Assembly (NCBI GenBank): GCA_002682825.1
Contig: NOKP01000003.1
Span: 2,914,001-2,978,000 of the forward strand
DNA: 64,000 nt
From: Neonectria sp. B-13
Lineage: Eukaryota > Ascomycota > Sordariomycetes > Hypocreales > Nectriaceae
Reading direction: 5' to 3'
Shown here: in pieces, positions 46,386-57,666 of the stretch
Numbering within the stretch: the first letter of the stretch is position 1
How the letters are laid out: each line of letters opens with the position of its first letter
Made by a program: the position numbers and the translations under genes
Notes under the pieces: model-generated
The model's input: the letters and a program-made list of their open reading frames with translations, nothing else
What the model was told of the DNA's origin: nothing
The model's database searches: none

Positions 46386-47271
46386 TTTGATAGACTCTGC
46401 TTTTGTATGACCTCGGTATGAAATACTGATGATCTAGGGACTCTATAAAGGGACTGAGCTCGTTTCTGGAAAGCCGTTGTAGGGTGTGAAGGCGGGGAGG
46501 AAGCGAGATCGGAACCCCTCCATTGATAAAACTTTGTAGCGGACTAGGCTTAGGGCTTCTTTTTTAGTCATACTATTCGCACAGCATTCCATTTCTGTAC
46601 GCACAGCATGGCCTGTGCACTCATCACATGATGAGGCAGATGACTAAGGCTGAAGGGGGTTCATAATAAGAGTCGTATGAAGATTCACCATAGTTGGGGG
46701 CAAGATACAGGGCACTAAGGGTGCTAGAAGCCTGGTGCCTGGCTAACATGTATCCCCTCTCCTGGCTGCGGAGGACCCGATCCCCGTTCATGGTAAGAGT
46801 CGCGTCGCGTCGCGTTAAGTTGACAAGAGTCGGAGAGGGGGTGGTATTAGACTGTGAGTGGACGGTTGTAGAGTATCCGGTTAAGGAGAGTGGTTAAGGT
46901 GATTAACACCCAAGCATCACTGAGGACGGGCACCAGGGTCTTCCATGAAAACTGGGCAACCCGCATCCTGGCCTGGTTAGTCAGCAGCGCCGCTTTTGCT
47001 CAGGCTTTCATCACCCTTGCTCCGTGATGCTCACTTGAAATCACCTAACCTCCCCCCTTCTAACAGGATGCATGCGAACCCATCTACTACAGCCAACACC
47101 GCCTCATAACCGCACTGTATCTCATCAACTTGATGTGACCTTCGTTTTTGGCGACACCCTTTCTTCTCTTGACACCTTGGCGCCTAATGCTCAGATTCTA
47201 TACTGTGAATATTGCGCGAGTGTCGGATTGCTCTTGCTGCCTCCGCTATGGGGTTAGGTGCTCTGATCGTA
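46386..47271. other. intergenic: lys9 promoter
   Basis: About 0.9 kb upstream of lys9, with a short TCGCG tandem tract (46799-46815). No gene seen. Confidence 0.5.
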
Positions 47272-47280
47272 TATATAAGG
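47272..47280 (+). promoter_or_regulatory. TATA box upstream of the RNase H-like pseudogene
   Basis: TATATAAGG, followed by about 80 bp rich in CT (CTCCCTCC, CTTCTTCTATCC) and an ATG at 47373. This is the layout of a focused fungal promoter. It precedes a frame that is now broken. Confidence 0.45.
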
Positions 47281-47372
47281 CCGCGGCTGACTATACTCGC
47301 TCCCTCCCTACTCCTTACTGCTTGACTTTCTACATTCTACTTCTTCTATCCTTCCTACCGAGTTTCTCTAGA

Positions 47373-48028
47373 TGAGGGTTCTTGTCTTCACCTGGTCCTT
47401 GTCGCAGCCCAACCACCGCACTGTTCCACACCAGAGGCCCTAAGCCAAAACGTCGACACCGATTGCCACTTGCGAGCGGGGCTCTGTCCAACTCCTTCGC
47501 TACCAGGACGAACTGGTGCTTTCATAGGTACTCATCAATACTGAGCATTCTGAAGCTCGACACCATGGGATATTAACAGCCATCCAACCATCGCCGACCA
47601 TGACGACCCGTCATCAAAAGTCTGGACAAAGAACCGCAAGTTCAACCCGAGCGAACGCTACGGCCAGGATCTCGATCTAGATTTTATAAAAGTCTGTGAT
47701 GACGACTGCTAGTTTAATGTAGCTTGCGACACAACGGAGCCATGCGACGAGCCGGTTGACAGCCCACACTGACGCCATAGTCATTGCTGTTGACGGCGCC
47801 TGTGGGAACAATGGCACCGCAACCGCTAAGGCTGCTGCTGGGGTATTCGTCGGCGACGAGTCCACATTCAACGACAGCTTCATTCTGGACGTATCGAACC
47901 CAACGAATCAAATAGCGGAGCTCAGAGCCTGCGCCCACAGCGTCGATGAGTTGCACCACCCTTTCGGGAGAAGTAGCTCCAAACACATACTGCAAGACGT
48001 ACTTGGTGCATATAACTTCTGCTCTTAG
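47373..48028 (+). pseudogene. broken RNase H-like domain gene
   Basis: From about 47600 a frame reads D-P-S-S-K-V-W-T-K-N-R-K-F-N-P-S-E-R-Y and continues through V-C-D-D-D-C, is stopped by TAG (47710-47712), and resumes N-V-A-C-D-T-T-E-P-C-D-E-P-V-D. Around 47761-47772 the phase shifts by one, and the next frame opens with A-I-V-I-A-V-D-G-A-C-G-N-N-G, then A-A-A-G-V-F-V-G and N-P-T-N-Q-I-A-E-L-R-A-C. The latter are the first strand (catalytic Asp), second strand and helix A (catalytic Glu) of an RNase H fold. The domain ends soon after, at 48028, before the later catalytic Asp. One nonsense codon, one frameshift and truncation point to a decayed gene. An intron near 47532-47579 is possible. 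Such RNase H-like genes are often multicopy in Pezizomycotina. Confidence 0.6.
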
Positions 48029-48636
48029 GGCTGGGAAGATCTCTTCTTAAAGGATCCACGCTGTCGATATCGCTTACCTGCCGTGTAGGTGTTGAGGCCA
48101 CCGCCGTGGCGACGGACTGTTTGACAAGACGGCCACGTCTTCGAAAAACCTGCCCGCGATGTCGGCCGCAGTAGAGACAAGTAGAGGCTCCAGTAGGACG
48201 AGGAAGAGGACGCCGGAAATAAGCCCACGATGAGCAGCAAGATTCCTCCCCCAAAACTACTTTTCTGGCATTGATAAGATCCTCTCGTTTAGATCCACTT
48301 TGTCCGCCCATCGGAGCCTTGGCCGGCAATCCCAGCATGATAACTGGGAGTTGTCTCAATTCTGTATGATCACCTTGCTCGGTTGTATCGGCCCCTATGT
48401 ATCTCCAGACCCGTTGACCTTCTTCACCCCGTCTCGACCGAGCTCGAACTCATTGATGTCGAAAGCATCGCTCAGACGTCTGGCTGGATTAGGAACTTCA
48501 TCTTGTTGCGCTCCGCTCCCGCCCCCGCTCCCGGCCGCTGGGCCCTGGTCTTGAATGCACGCTGAATGTGCGCACTTCAGAACATATCAGAGGCAGCAAC
48601 TTGAGTGGATGGGACCATGTACATATCATCGTGAAA
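48029..48636. other. intergenic, no gene seen
   Basis: About 600 bp between the truncated RNase H-like frame and the 3' end of the next minus-strand gene. Open frames on both strands are short and unrelated to known domains. Confidence 0.5.
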
Positions 48637-50243
48637 TTATTTGCTACCAACATCTTCGACACCTTGGCCGCATGTTTCAGACGTCGTCACAATAATATCC
48701 TGTTCATCGTCCCTCTCGACATCTCTACCGGTTCTGGAATTTGTTGTTGAGTTTTGTCCAGTCGTGTCGACTTCCTGGTCAAGTCTCTCGCCCATTGGCG
48801 GCGCTGGCGTCTCTTTCGGTAGCGCCTCTTCATCTGGTTGCACACACTCTGAATCATATCCGAAAGGGGATGGAGTGCGAAACCCTTGGGCGAAAGAATC
48901 CTCACTATGCTCGTCATCATCACTGCCGCCATCGTGCGGAAATGCTTCTGCTCTGCCATCGTCCTTGGGAGGGCCAATCCACGGAAGCCTTCTACTCCCA
49001 AGAGGTTCACCCATGTGGCCGCCGTGCCTGTAAATCCATAATCGGTCGGGCTTGGCGGGCACGGTTGTTTGTTCTTGAACAGAGGATACATTCGTAGAGT
49101 CGTGAAGATCCATAACGACCTCCTCGCCGAGGATCTCCGCTTTTTGAATTGTCTCATCCATCTTGTCAAACAATGTCTGGAGTTCTGGGTAGTCGCCGAC
49201 GCTTCTGACATCCCGCTCGGGTGGCTTCAGGAGGGGTATTCTTCGTTCCCAGGGATCGCGAAATACGTGATACAGTGCAATGGTGTCCCAGGGATCCAAC
49301 CGATACCGATTCTCATCCGTGGCAGTAAGCGGCAGCGAAAAGCCCTCTAGAGGTGTCTTGCCCAACAAGAAGTCGACCAGCACGACCAGCTGGCTTTCCA
49401 GTAAGCGCCAAACGCGAAAGGTCTCTTTGTCCCTCCCGGAATGGAGGAATATATCTTTGCACTGGCAGGGAACAGTCAGTAAACAAGAAGCCCTGCGCAG
49501 TACCCAGCGACTTGTCGCTCACCTCAGTGCCGCTCTGGCCCCTATCAAACACTACAACGCCCCCTAATATCCGGTCCTCTGCCCAATAACCTGCGACGTC
49601 AGCAAGGCCGTTCGGATACAAATCGAAGTCGAGGTAAGCGCAATGGAAAAAATGAGTCGGTGGAGGCGGGAAGAGAGGCTCTTCCCACGTCCTTCGGCCA
49701 TAGCACTCAACCCAACCCGATGGCTTTTGCCACTCTGTGACAAATTTGATGTACTCCGGTGTGTGGGCCTTGGGAACCAAGTTGAAGAGTGCCACTGCGA
49801 TCTGATGCACAGACACGGCCACCATCTCGAGAAGTCGCATATTGAACTCGTTGGAACCCATCTCAGCATCCGAATATGCTTGCAATAGCTAAGCCACTGG
49901 TCAACAACTGCGATATCTAAGCGCCTTGAGCTGTCTTGGAAGGACTTCTACTTGCGTGGGACTCGAAAGACAGCGTGTCTGGACCGAAATCGTCTCGTAA
50001 GGATTGAGTCTTCTCCAAAGCGCCTTCACAAAGTTGTTCGTGATCCGCTAATGGATGAGCCTTAGTCAAGAAGTTCCCTCGGGCTTCCCACGCTATATCT
50101 GCTTGTGGAAGACCGTCAACAAGCTGGGCCATGGTTATCTCTGCCAGATTGCTTGCGAGGATAGCCTGAACAGCCCGAGAGAAAGCATCGCGATGGTCGG
50201 TATCAAGGTGCACCGCCGACACCTTGATCGTGACCCTGGTCAT
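48637..50243 (-). CDS. 490-aa conserved-looking protein of unknown function
   Basis: Exons 50243-49952, 49878-49523 and 49461-48637; the second intron (GTGAGC donor, CTGAC branch, GCCAG acceptor) is clear and the first (GTAGAA donor, TTGCAAG acceptor) is the only one I found that keeps the frame. The start chosen is the first ATG (M-T-R-V-T-I-K-V). The N-terminal two-thirds look globular: A-F-S-R-A-V-Q-A-I-L, V-H-Q-I-A-V-A-L-F-N-L, an aromatic P-P-P-P-T-H-F-F-H-C-A-Y and G-G-V-V-V-F-D-R-G, then W-R-L-L-E-S-Q-L-V-V-L-V-D-F-L-L-G. The last 150 residues are acidic, Ser/Glu/Asp-rich and probably disordered. I do not recognise a domain; the style resembles uncharacterised Pezizomycotina-only proteins. 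No signal peptide or membrane span. Confidence 0.7.
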
Positions 50244-51714
50244 CCACGGCACCTGGACGGATGCTGCCTAGGACAGAAAAGTAGCTGCAGATACTTTAAT
50301 AGCCACTGCACAAATCCCGAAACTGGCGAGATGGAAAAGGGAGGTCGGCTGATGATGGATTGATGTGAGAGATGCCTGGATGCGCTCGACGTTAATTGTG
50401 GGTTTTTGCTTCAGTGGCTGGTAATATCCGGGGTAAATGTGATGGCTAGGTAATCAAGCTATTTTATTACTACCTATAGAATGAATGGCATTCCATGGAT
50501 GTCAACCTCCACTCGTGGTCCGCGAAGTAAGGCTGTTCACCCATGGAACCATCTATTTTGGGCACAAGTTGACTCAGCGTCATTGGTAGGTGGATCTATA
50601 AGACGGCGATCGCGGCGCTTCAAGTCCACCACAGCCATTGCCTGTTTTCTTCGGCAACAAGTCATTTGGCTCCTCTTAGTGCTCGTTATTGGCACGGGCA
50701 CTTGGCTCGCGGGCCTGGCCGGCAGGTTTCAGGATGTTCATTAAACGCGCGCGATAAAGAGCTCTGTGACTGTGCTTGCGAAAGCCGACCTTTGGTCCGA
50801 CCAAGTCCATAGCGACAAGCAACTCCTCTTGTTTCAAAGACTCAGTTGAACGGATCAACACGACTGTTGAAGGCATGCGAAAGGCGCTCTATCCGCATCT
50901 CTTGCAGTTAGGCCTTCAGTCGACCAGGTTACCACCTACAACGCAGTTACTTCAGCCCAACAGCCTGTAACACGGCAAGCGAAGACCGTGGTAATTCGTG
51001 ATGGCTGTAAATCGTTGGAACCCAAGCGCCAGCTTGCTGTGTTGCGACTTGTCTCAGCCACTATGAATGTCAACGCTCTGAGGGTCGTGGCTTACAAGCG
51101 TCGAACTGGTGGCCAACTCGCCTTCAGCGTCGTTTTATAATACTATGACAAACAGGGCCCATTTTGAGATCCATAGAATCGAATAGGAATTTCAATGAAA
51201 GGTTTGCAGTTGGCTCACCCTGATGTCTTTAAAGGCACTGGTGTATACCACCGCCATATGCCTGGGGCCTAGAGCCGGGGCATGTGCCAGGGTACTGGCA
51301 CACAGTATTGCAGTCCGTGTCAGTGACTGTGTGCTGGCCTAAGCAGATCACCCTCCGCTCAGGTTAAAGCAGCGATAGCTCAGGCTCCGCACTAGAAACG
51401 GATGTGGACGGCAGGAATTGTCGGGGGTGACTACTATGTATTTAGGTAGGTAGACTACCTCCAACGCCATTGGCAGGAACCATAGTAATAGAATTTTCCG
51501 ATTTGGCAGCCTCAAAAACCTCCACCATGCGACGAAACCACCACCGCACAATTCACGAGATTATTATCACAGCCCAGCCAAGCCGAGCCAGTGCACCCAA
51601 ATCAAGCCCAGGCTGCAGTTCCAGTTCCAGTTCCAGTACCAGGTTCCAGCTCGAGTCCAGGTCCAAGTTCAAAATTCCAGGGCCCCTGTTGTAACTACCT
51701 ATCCAGATAGAGCA
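50244..51714. other. intergenic, about 1.5 kb
   Basis: Divergent spacer between the unknown minus-strand gene and bmt6. The only clear element is the TTCCAG repeat at 51616-51650, 65-100 bp before the bmt6 start. Confidence 0.5.
51616..51650. repeat. TTCCAG hexamer repeat in the bmt6 leader
   Basis: Five to six TTCCAG-like units immediately upstream of the bmt6 ATG, probably in its 5' untranslated region or core promoter. Confidence 0.75.
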
Positions 51715-52806
51715 ATGACGGGCAAGAAACTGCCGTCCTTCAAAAAGTCTGCACCCCTTCCTCCCAGAAAGGTGCAAAAGCCTCCAGGTCCGGCTCTCCC
51801 TCCCGTCCCGGTCCCGGAGCCAGACTACGCCGCCCTCAACCTCCAGAACCCCACGGATCAGCAGTATCTGCTCGACCTCTTCACCGATGCCTTCTCCCAC
51901 GTGCTCTTCGCGGACGGCTTCCCCGCGCTGCTGCAGGAGCTGAAGCAGGCGCTCTTTAACCGTGACTTTGCTGCCGCCTTCGGCCGCGAGGACTTCCTCG
52001 AGGCCTACGCCGCGAGATGGAGCCCCACGCGCGCCCTGGGCTACGTCGCCGTCTTCTTGAGCATCCGCGCGCATCTGAAGAAGCTCGTGGAACAGCCGGC
52101 GAAGGATGCTGCGTCTCCGGCCGTCGCCGCGGGGAAGGGCGGCACGCTGCGCATGGTCTGCATTGGGGGTTCCGCCGCGGAGCATGTCGCCTTTGCCTCG
52201 TACATCCAGTCGCAGACCTTCACGGGTCACCTCACTCTCGTCGACTCGGGCCCGTGGTCCTCCATCAACGCCCTCCTCGAGGCCAAGACCACGTCGCTGC
52301 CGCCGCTATCCCCGTACGCCTCGGCCGCCGCCAAGGCCACGAACCACGCGCTGATCGACGCGGACCGGCTCACCTTCACCCACACGCAGCAGGACATTCT
52401 CGCGCTGGACAGCCCGGCGCTGGCGGCAGTGGTTGGCAAGAAGCCCGTCGTTGTGACGCTCATGTTCACGCTCAACGAGCTGTACACCCGCGGCGGCATC
52501 GCCGACACGACGAAACTGCTCAAGAACCTTGGCGAGGTGCTCGTAGACGGCAGCCTGGTGCTAGTTGTGGACAGCCCCGGGAGCTACTCGGAGACGGCCC
52601 TGGGCAAGGAGCAGAAGCGGTATCCTATGCAGTGGCTGCTTGATCACACGCTTCTCGAGACGACGGAGAAGCAGGGCTACTCATGGGACAAGCTAGAATC
52701 CGACGAGTCTGTCTGGTTCCGGCTCCCGGAGGTTCTCAACTATCCTATACCCTTGGAGAACATGCGTTACCAGCTACACCTGTACCGCTTAGAAAAATCA
52801 CCTTGA
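51715..52806 (+). CDS. bmt6: 25S rRNA (uridine-N3)-methyltransferase, BMT6 type
   Basis: Nucleolar SAM-dependent enzyme that methylates N3 of a uridine in large-subunit rRNA (U2843 in yeast). Single exon, 363 aa. The N-terminus is basic and Pro-rich (K-K-L-P-S-F-K-K ... P-P-R-K). A helical region follows (about 40-130; F-T-D-A-F-S-H-V-L-F-A-D-G-F). The Rossmann-like SAM fold starts at M-V-C-I-G-G-S-A-A-E-H-V-A (about 143), with L-T-L-V-D-S-G-P-W (about 174), V-V-V-T-L-M-F-T-L-N-E-L-Y (about 246) and S-L-V-L-V-V-D-S-P-G-S-Y. The C-terminus has W-L-L-D-H-T-L-L and W-F-R-L-P-E. This matches the 25S rRNA methyltransferase family (DUF3115) in length and order. Assignment to BMT6 rather than BMT5 rests on overall layout. 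Its stop is 90 bp from the convergent SAC gene stop. Confidence 0.85.
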   Translation: MTGKKLPSFKKSAPLPPRKVQKPPGPALPPVPVPEPDYAALNLQNPTDQQYLLDLFTDAFSHVLFADGFPALLQELKQALFNRDFAAAFGREDFLEAYAARWSPTRALGYVAVFLSIRAHLKKLVEQPAKDAASPAVAAGKGGTLRMVCIGGSAAEHVAFASYIQSQTFTGHLTLVDSGPWSSINALLEAKTTSLPPLSPYASAAAKATNHALIDADRLTFTHTQQDILALDSPALAAVVGKKPVVVTLMFTLNELYTRGGIADTTKLLKNLGEVLVDGSLVLVVDSPGSYSETALGKEQKRYPMQWLLDHTLLETTEKQGYSWDKLESDESVWFRLPEVLNYPIPLENMRYQLHLYRLEKSP

Positions 52807-52896
52807 TTAAAACATGCTGCATTCGAGTAAAACATGGTATCTACTGTATCTGTCTTTCTGTCTAAGGGTCTTTTTTGCTGGTTGTTTTGTAATGGC

Positions 52897-55893
52897 TCAC
52901 GCCCACACCAGCTTCTTGATCGAATGCCCCAGCTGCTCTAGTAACCCCGTGTTCCGCTTTGCCTCATCTAGCGATATTATGTCCCCCATTTCCATGATGC
53001 TCTTCTGCTCTTCGCCAGCCTTTTCCAGCTGGTGCTCCAGCGCAAGCCGCTCGATCTCCGCACATATGGTCACCACCTGCTGCAACTCCGTCTGCTGCGG
53101 GCCGTCCGTCCCTGCCACAGCCATGGACGAGTCTGTGTCCGGTGCCTTGAAGACGAGTCGGCGCAGATCTGGCGACTGCGGTGCCTTCCCAGATAGGAGG
53201 CTGGCCAGGCTGGTGGGAATGCTGGCGTCCTTCTCGTCTCCAGGGTTGCTGGGTTTGTCTGCAATGTCGCCGCGGCTCGAAAACGTCCGCGTGTTGGTAC
53301 GCTTGATGTCGTTCTTCCCAGGGTGGTAGGAGACAACAAACCCGACATTCTTTGTCTCATCGACGTGTGATGTCGAAATAGTCGAGGTGATATAGGTTCC
53401 GAACTTGATACCTGTGACGTTTCCGAGCTGGATCCGCTCAAACGACGAGACCTTGTCCGACTTCCAGTCGAACCGGCAGAGATAAAGAGCCGCATCTGTC
53501 AGGAGAAGGACGACCTCCTCAAGTGGGAAGGACTTGATAGCGTCAGGTGTGTTGGGACTTAGGAGCACCCATCCCCCGTGAATCTCCTCCTTTTCATCCG
53601 CGACGACTCGCTTCTGGCAGAGCTCGATAGCCATCTGTCTTATCTTGACCATGGACATCGCCGGATCCTTGGTCATCATGTCGCTCTCGAATTCTTCAAA
53701 GACCTTGGCAGTCACGTTGCCGAGGAGAAAGTCTATCGCCGCCTGGCTAAAGTAGTCGTTCACCATTCTGTCCGTTGTTAGCGTGTGAGTAAGAGAGCGA
53801 CGTGGCAGGAAATGACATACCCGCTATAAAACCGTGCAACAGACAATCCCAAATCGTTCAAAGCGCCGCGGTAGTCTCTCTTCCGTGTTCTCGTGTAGTC
53901 GCCTTTCATGGCTGCCGTGGATGTGTACTGTTTTGAGACGGCATCACCATTATCTGCCCAAAGTGTGTTGAACCACGAGGTCTGCTGGTCCAGCTGCACG
54001 CTCATGTCGATTCCTTCCTCCTTCAGCTGGACTTCTAGCATATGCTTCCCAAACGAACTTTGGCAAACATTGGTGCGGTCCAGACAATCCATGCAGTTCG
54101 TTCGCAGAACGCCCTTTTGCTGAACCACACAAGCACCATCCTTCTGGACGGTGCTTCCAAGCTCTTCCAGCTTTCCTCTCAGGCGTTCTAATAAGTAGCT
54201 CACGTTTTCGAATTTCATCCCCCTGCAGGCAGCATGGAAGTCAAACCATTCGAAGGGTATCCTCTTATCTTCCGCCAGCTCCTTGTTGAGTTGCTCGATT
54301 TGTGTCTCGTAGGCTTTGCCGATGGTCTGTTCAATGCCGTGCTTCTCAACAAGGTTCACAATCTGTAAGGATCCATAGTTTCTCAAAAGCATCTCGAAAT
54401 GTTTTCGACAGGCATTGGAGTTGGATTGTGCGGAGTGCTGTAACATCGGGATTGGTCTGAACGAATACGGCGACTGGGTGAAGAATAGGGGAATGCTGCC
54501 TCTGATCTGTAAAAAGGAGTAGACTTTCGAGGATGGATCCCAGGTAGAAGACGATAACAGTTGCTCGGTCTCAACCATGTTCGCGACAAAGCCGTCTTGA
54601 TCAATACCACGCCGGAGATATCTCAGACCGGCGCGCTTCGTAGACCTCCGAGATATCAGGGTGATGAGATACCTCCTCTCAGTCGACCTAAGATCGACGG
54701 ATGCCCTCACACTCTCAACAGGTGGTGACCCGGGCGGCGACTTTGAAGGCGAAAGGTTGGATAGTTCAACAGAATCCTTCGCGGTCTCATCCATCTGAGG
54801 GGGCTGACTGTCCACCACAAATGACCGCTGCCCAATGAACCCCTGCATCAAAGGCAACGCCAGGGATTCTTGTCCTGCGGTTATGAAGGGTTGCAGGAGG
54901 TGCCTGTTTCCGAAGAAGATATCGTCTACCTGAGTATAGAGGGGTGTCTCGGTGTTAGGAGTTGACTCTCTCTTAGAAAGGGATCTGGTGATATCGAAGT
55001 CGTAGGAGAAGTAAAAGCTCTGGGAGGATCCAAAAAGAACTTGTACCGTCCGAAGCAGTTTCGGCAACAGTTCGGGTTCATTGCCATTGATGCGCAAGTC
55101 TTCCTCTAGGGGCACCTTCTTTGGCGGGTTCTCAGGCGCTGGCGTGGTTGCTGTCTCCGGGACTGTTGCCGAGTTGCTCAGTCCCATGTTCCTCTTCTGA
55201 TCCAAAGTCCATCCACTCCGACTGAACCATCGCTGGGCGAACCGCCCATAACTGCCTCTCCGGCGGATGACATCTTCGGCGACGCTGCTTCTGGCCGAGT
55301 CTGGCCGTGCATCTCCGTCCTCGATAACGGCGTCATCAACCTCGTCGGAAGTCCTGGAAGGAAGTTCAACCTCTTCTTCACTGCTCTCGCTATCCTCGCT
55401 AAGGTCGCGAGCTTGTCGGGATAGGTGGTGAGACGTCCTGCGGATGGCTTCTTCGGCGCCGGATCTAGAGGCGCATGGCGTGACAGCGACTTCGGTCACA
55501 ACGTAGATTGGGGAACCACAGATCTGTGCAACCTGTTGACGGCGGGTGATGGTAATAAGGTAGCTCAGTCTCGACACAGTGATCAGGCCTAGGGAGGGCA
55601 GCGTGTTAGATATCTAGGTAAGACGGTGAAGGCGAGAACTAGCGGACATGGGGCAGGGGCTCGGATGTCGGAGATGGAAGGCTGGGACTCATACCAATCA
55701 CGCCAAAGGCCTCGAAGGAGGAATCCGGCTTGGAAGTGTCGGGGACTTGTTCGCGAGGGACCGATGACAGGGCCGCATCGCCGTACTTGATCCTCACGGG
55801 CTGGAATGGTCGCTGGCCCTTGGATGAGAGCGGCTGGATGATGAGCCCGTCGATCGCTGCGCAGATGATAATCTTCCGAGCGACGCCTGGCAT
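52897..55893 (-). CDS. SAC-domain phosphoinositide phosphatase with hSac2 domain
   Basis: Likely 4- or 5-phosphatase of phosphoinositides on endomembranes. Exons 55893-55695, 55588-53821 and 53767-52897 give 945 aa. The N-terminus K-I-I-I-C-A-A-I-D-G-L-I-I-Q-P and joined G-V-I-G-L-I-T-V-S-R-L-S-Y-L-I-T-I-T-R open the SAC fold. An acidic Ser/Glu insert (about 120-250) follows. F-Y-F-S-Y-D-F-D-I-T-R-S, F-V-A-N-M-V-E-T-E-Q and R-G-S-I-P-L-F-F-T-Q are SAC motifs. The catalytic C-x5-R-T is in R-T-N-C-M-D-C-L-D-R-T-N, Cys about 565. Exon 3 carries an hSac2-like domain (about 690-810; G-G-W-V-L-L-S-P and F-E-R-I-Q-L-G-N-V-T-G-I). SAC plus hSac2 is the INPP5F/Sac2 arrangement, distinct from Sac1 (no C-terminal membrane spans) and Fig4. 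Substrate is inferred only. Confidence 0.9.
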
Positions 55894-56415
55894 TGTGCGC
55901 GGGGTGCCCGTCAACAGCACATACGAAACAGAAATCAAGGATGGCAACGGTCAATTATATCAGATATCAGGCGCCCAGACGGCTTGGTGTCGCAAATGCA
56001 TCGGCAGGTATGAAGGAAGTAGCAAAGGTCAGCTCCATCATCCGCTCCAGAAAATCCCCCATGCGACTGCGGCGCCTAATGACCGAATACATTTGGTGGA
56101 GCAGACGTCATAGCCAGGCCTATCAGGCTTGGAGGCTCAGCCCACGCCCTCAACGCCTGCCGCCAAGTCCGACGTCGCATGGCCCACGAGCTGCATTTAT
56201 ACGGAGACACTTGCATCCTTCTTCAAGTGGTGGACAAGGGAATCGCCAGGTTTCATCGTAGTATATATGTTTTTTTGTGCCACCAGGACGGGTTCAGTCT
56301 ACAAAACACCAAAAAATGCCCCATTCGCGGACGCCGTCAAACCTAAAACAGATCCAATGGCAACCCAGAGCCCCGTCCATACATTGCATCCTTTTTCTTC
56401 GCTGTGCTGGGTATC
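55894..56415. other. intergenic: SAC-gene promoter and snu13 3' region
   Basis: About 520 bp between tandem minus-strand genes. Nothing further is visible. Confidence 0.55.
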
Positions 56416-56974
56416 TTAGATGGCGAGGCGCTCGACCTTGTCGCGCATGGCCCGGATCTGGCCAGCCAACTCGCTCGCATCGTTGCTAGTGATGCTGGCC
56501 GCGATGACGGCACGGCTGACACCACAAGCTCGGCCAAGGTGCATCTTGCTGCTGACGTACACGTAGGGGACTAAAGAAGACGTATCAGTATGCTGAACCA
56601 GCCGCGACAAGATTGATGCAGTTGGGCTTACCGTTCTTGTCCTCGCAGAGAAGGGGCAAGTGCAGGAGAATGGCCAAGGGCTGGGTGTCGGCAGCGAGGA
56701 CGACGATCTCAGAAACACCTCGGTTGAGGGTCTTGGTGGCCTCGTTGGCTCCCTTCTTCAGCTGACGGGCATCTGTGGAGGAAGTCAGTCAATGTCCGGG
56801 TGGCATATGGACTAGTCGGGGGCTTGATGGACGTACGCTGGGAGGACTGGACGAGGTCGAGGAGCTCCTGCTCGAGCTTCTGGTCGGCCAGGGGCCAGGC
56901 TGCAAAGATGTTAGCCTCACGATCATATCGACAACGAGAATGCTTCACATACCGGCGCTAGAATCGGCAGACAT
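56416..56974 (-). CDS. snu13: SNU13 / 15.5K protein (L7Ae family)
   Basis: RNA-binding protein that recognises the kink-turn of U4 snRNA in the spliceosomal tri-snRNP and of box C/D snoRNAs. Four exons: 56974-56953, 56899-56837, 56772-56632, 56570-56416, giving 126 aa, the family length. The joined sequence has the L7Ae signature around [14 protein letters not shown], then [27 protein letters not shown] and [13 protein letters not shown]. These distinguish SNU13 from NHP2 and ribosomal L8/L30 relatives. Three introns of 53-64 nt are a high density for a 381-nt gene, usual for fungal RNP genes. It is divergent from vma3, sharing about 690 bp of promoter. Confidence 0.96.
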
Positions 56975-57666
56975 TATCGAGGATGGATGAGAGTTCCGTT
57001 GGGAGATCAAAGACTGCCGGCGGGGTTAGCAAGGTCTGTCGGTACAGGAGGATTGCGAAATGCGTGCAGAATCCCGTCGAAAGGGAGGTATTCGCCAATG
57101 GAGACTCACCAGCGAGGGTAATTAGTTCAGGGTTCCTTGCGTTGGCTCGCCCTGAGGACTATGGGATAGCGATGTTGGTGGGTTTGTTGCTGGCGAATAT
57201 CTTTGAACGGACGGTCAGAATGAGAAAAAGCTCCAGAAAAAATCCCAGTCCAAAAATTTCACATGGGCCCGCCACGGTTGGCCTGTGCCCACCCAAGCCA
57301 CCTTGGCGGCTGGCTACTGCCTGAGGTGCGGACTGCGGAGGCTGGTTCGCGGTCCTCGCAGGACCCACTTCATCACCCTGGAACCGGATACCGGAGCTAC
57401 CTTTTCTCCGCGCCCCGTGTCCGATTACCTAAGGTCAGCTGCCTCTCCTGCCAGTCCAGCAAAACCTTCCCGCCAACCAGACGCCAACCTGGAATGAGAC
57501 CTTAACAAGCACTCCTCGCCCAAGCACCGATCCATATCATCGACGGCTCATCCCCCGACGCCTCTCGCCAACCAGCTCCTGCCGCCAGCTTCTCGTCGCG
57601 TCTCCAGCTTCGATCTCTTCACTACACCAGTCTCTTCCCCCGTCTCGACAAGTCAATACCGCCACC
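56975..57666. promoter_or_regulatory. divergent promoter of snu13 and vma3
   Basis: About 690 bp between start codons on opposite strands. The right half is CT- and CAAC-rich and ends in GCCACCATGG, an optimal initiation context for vma3. No firm TATA box is seen. Confidence 0.5.
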
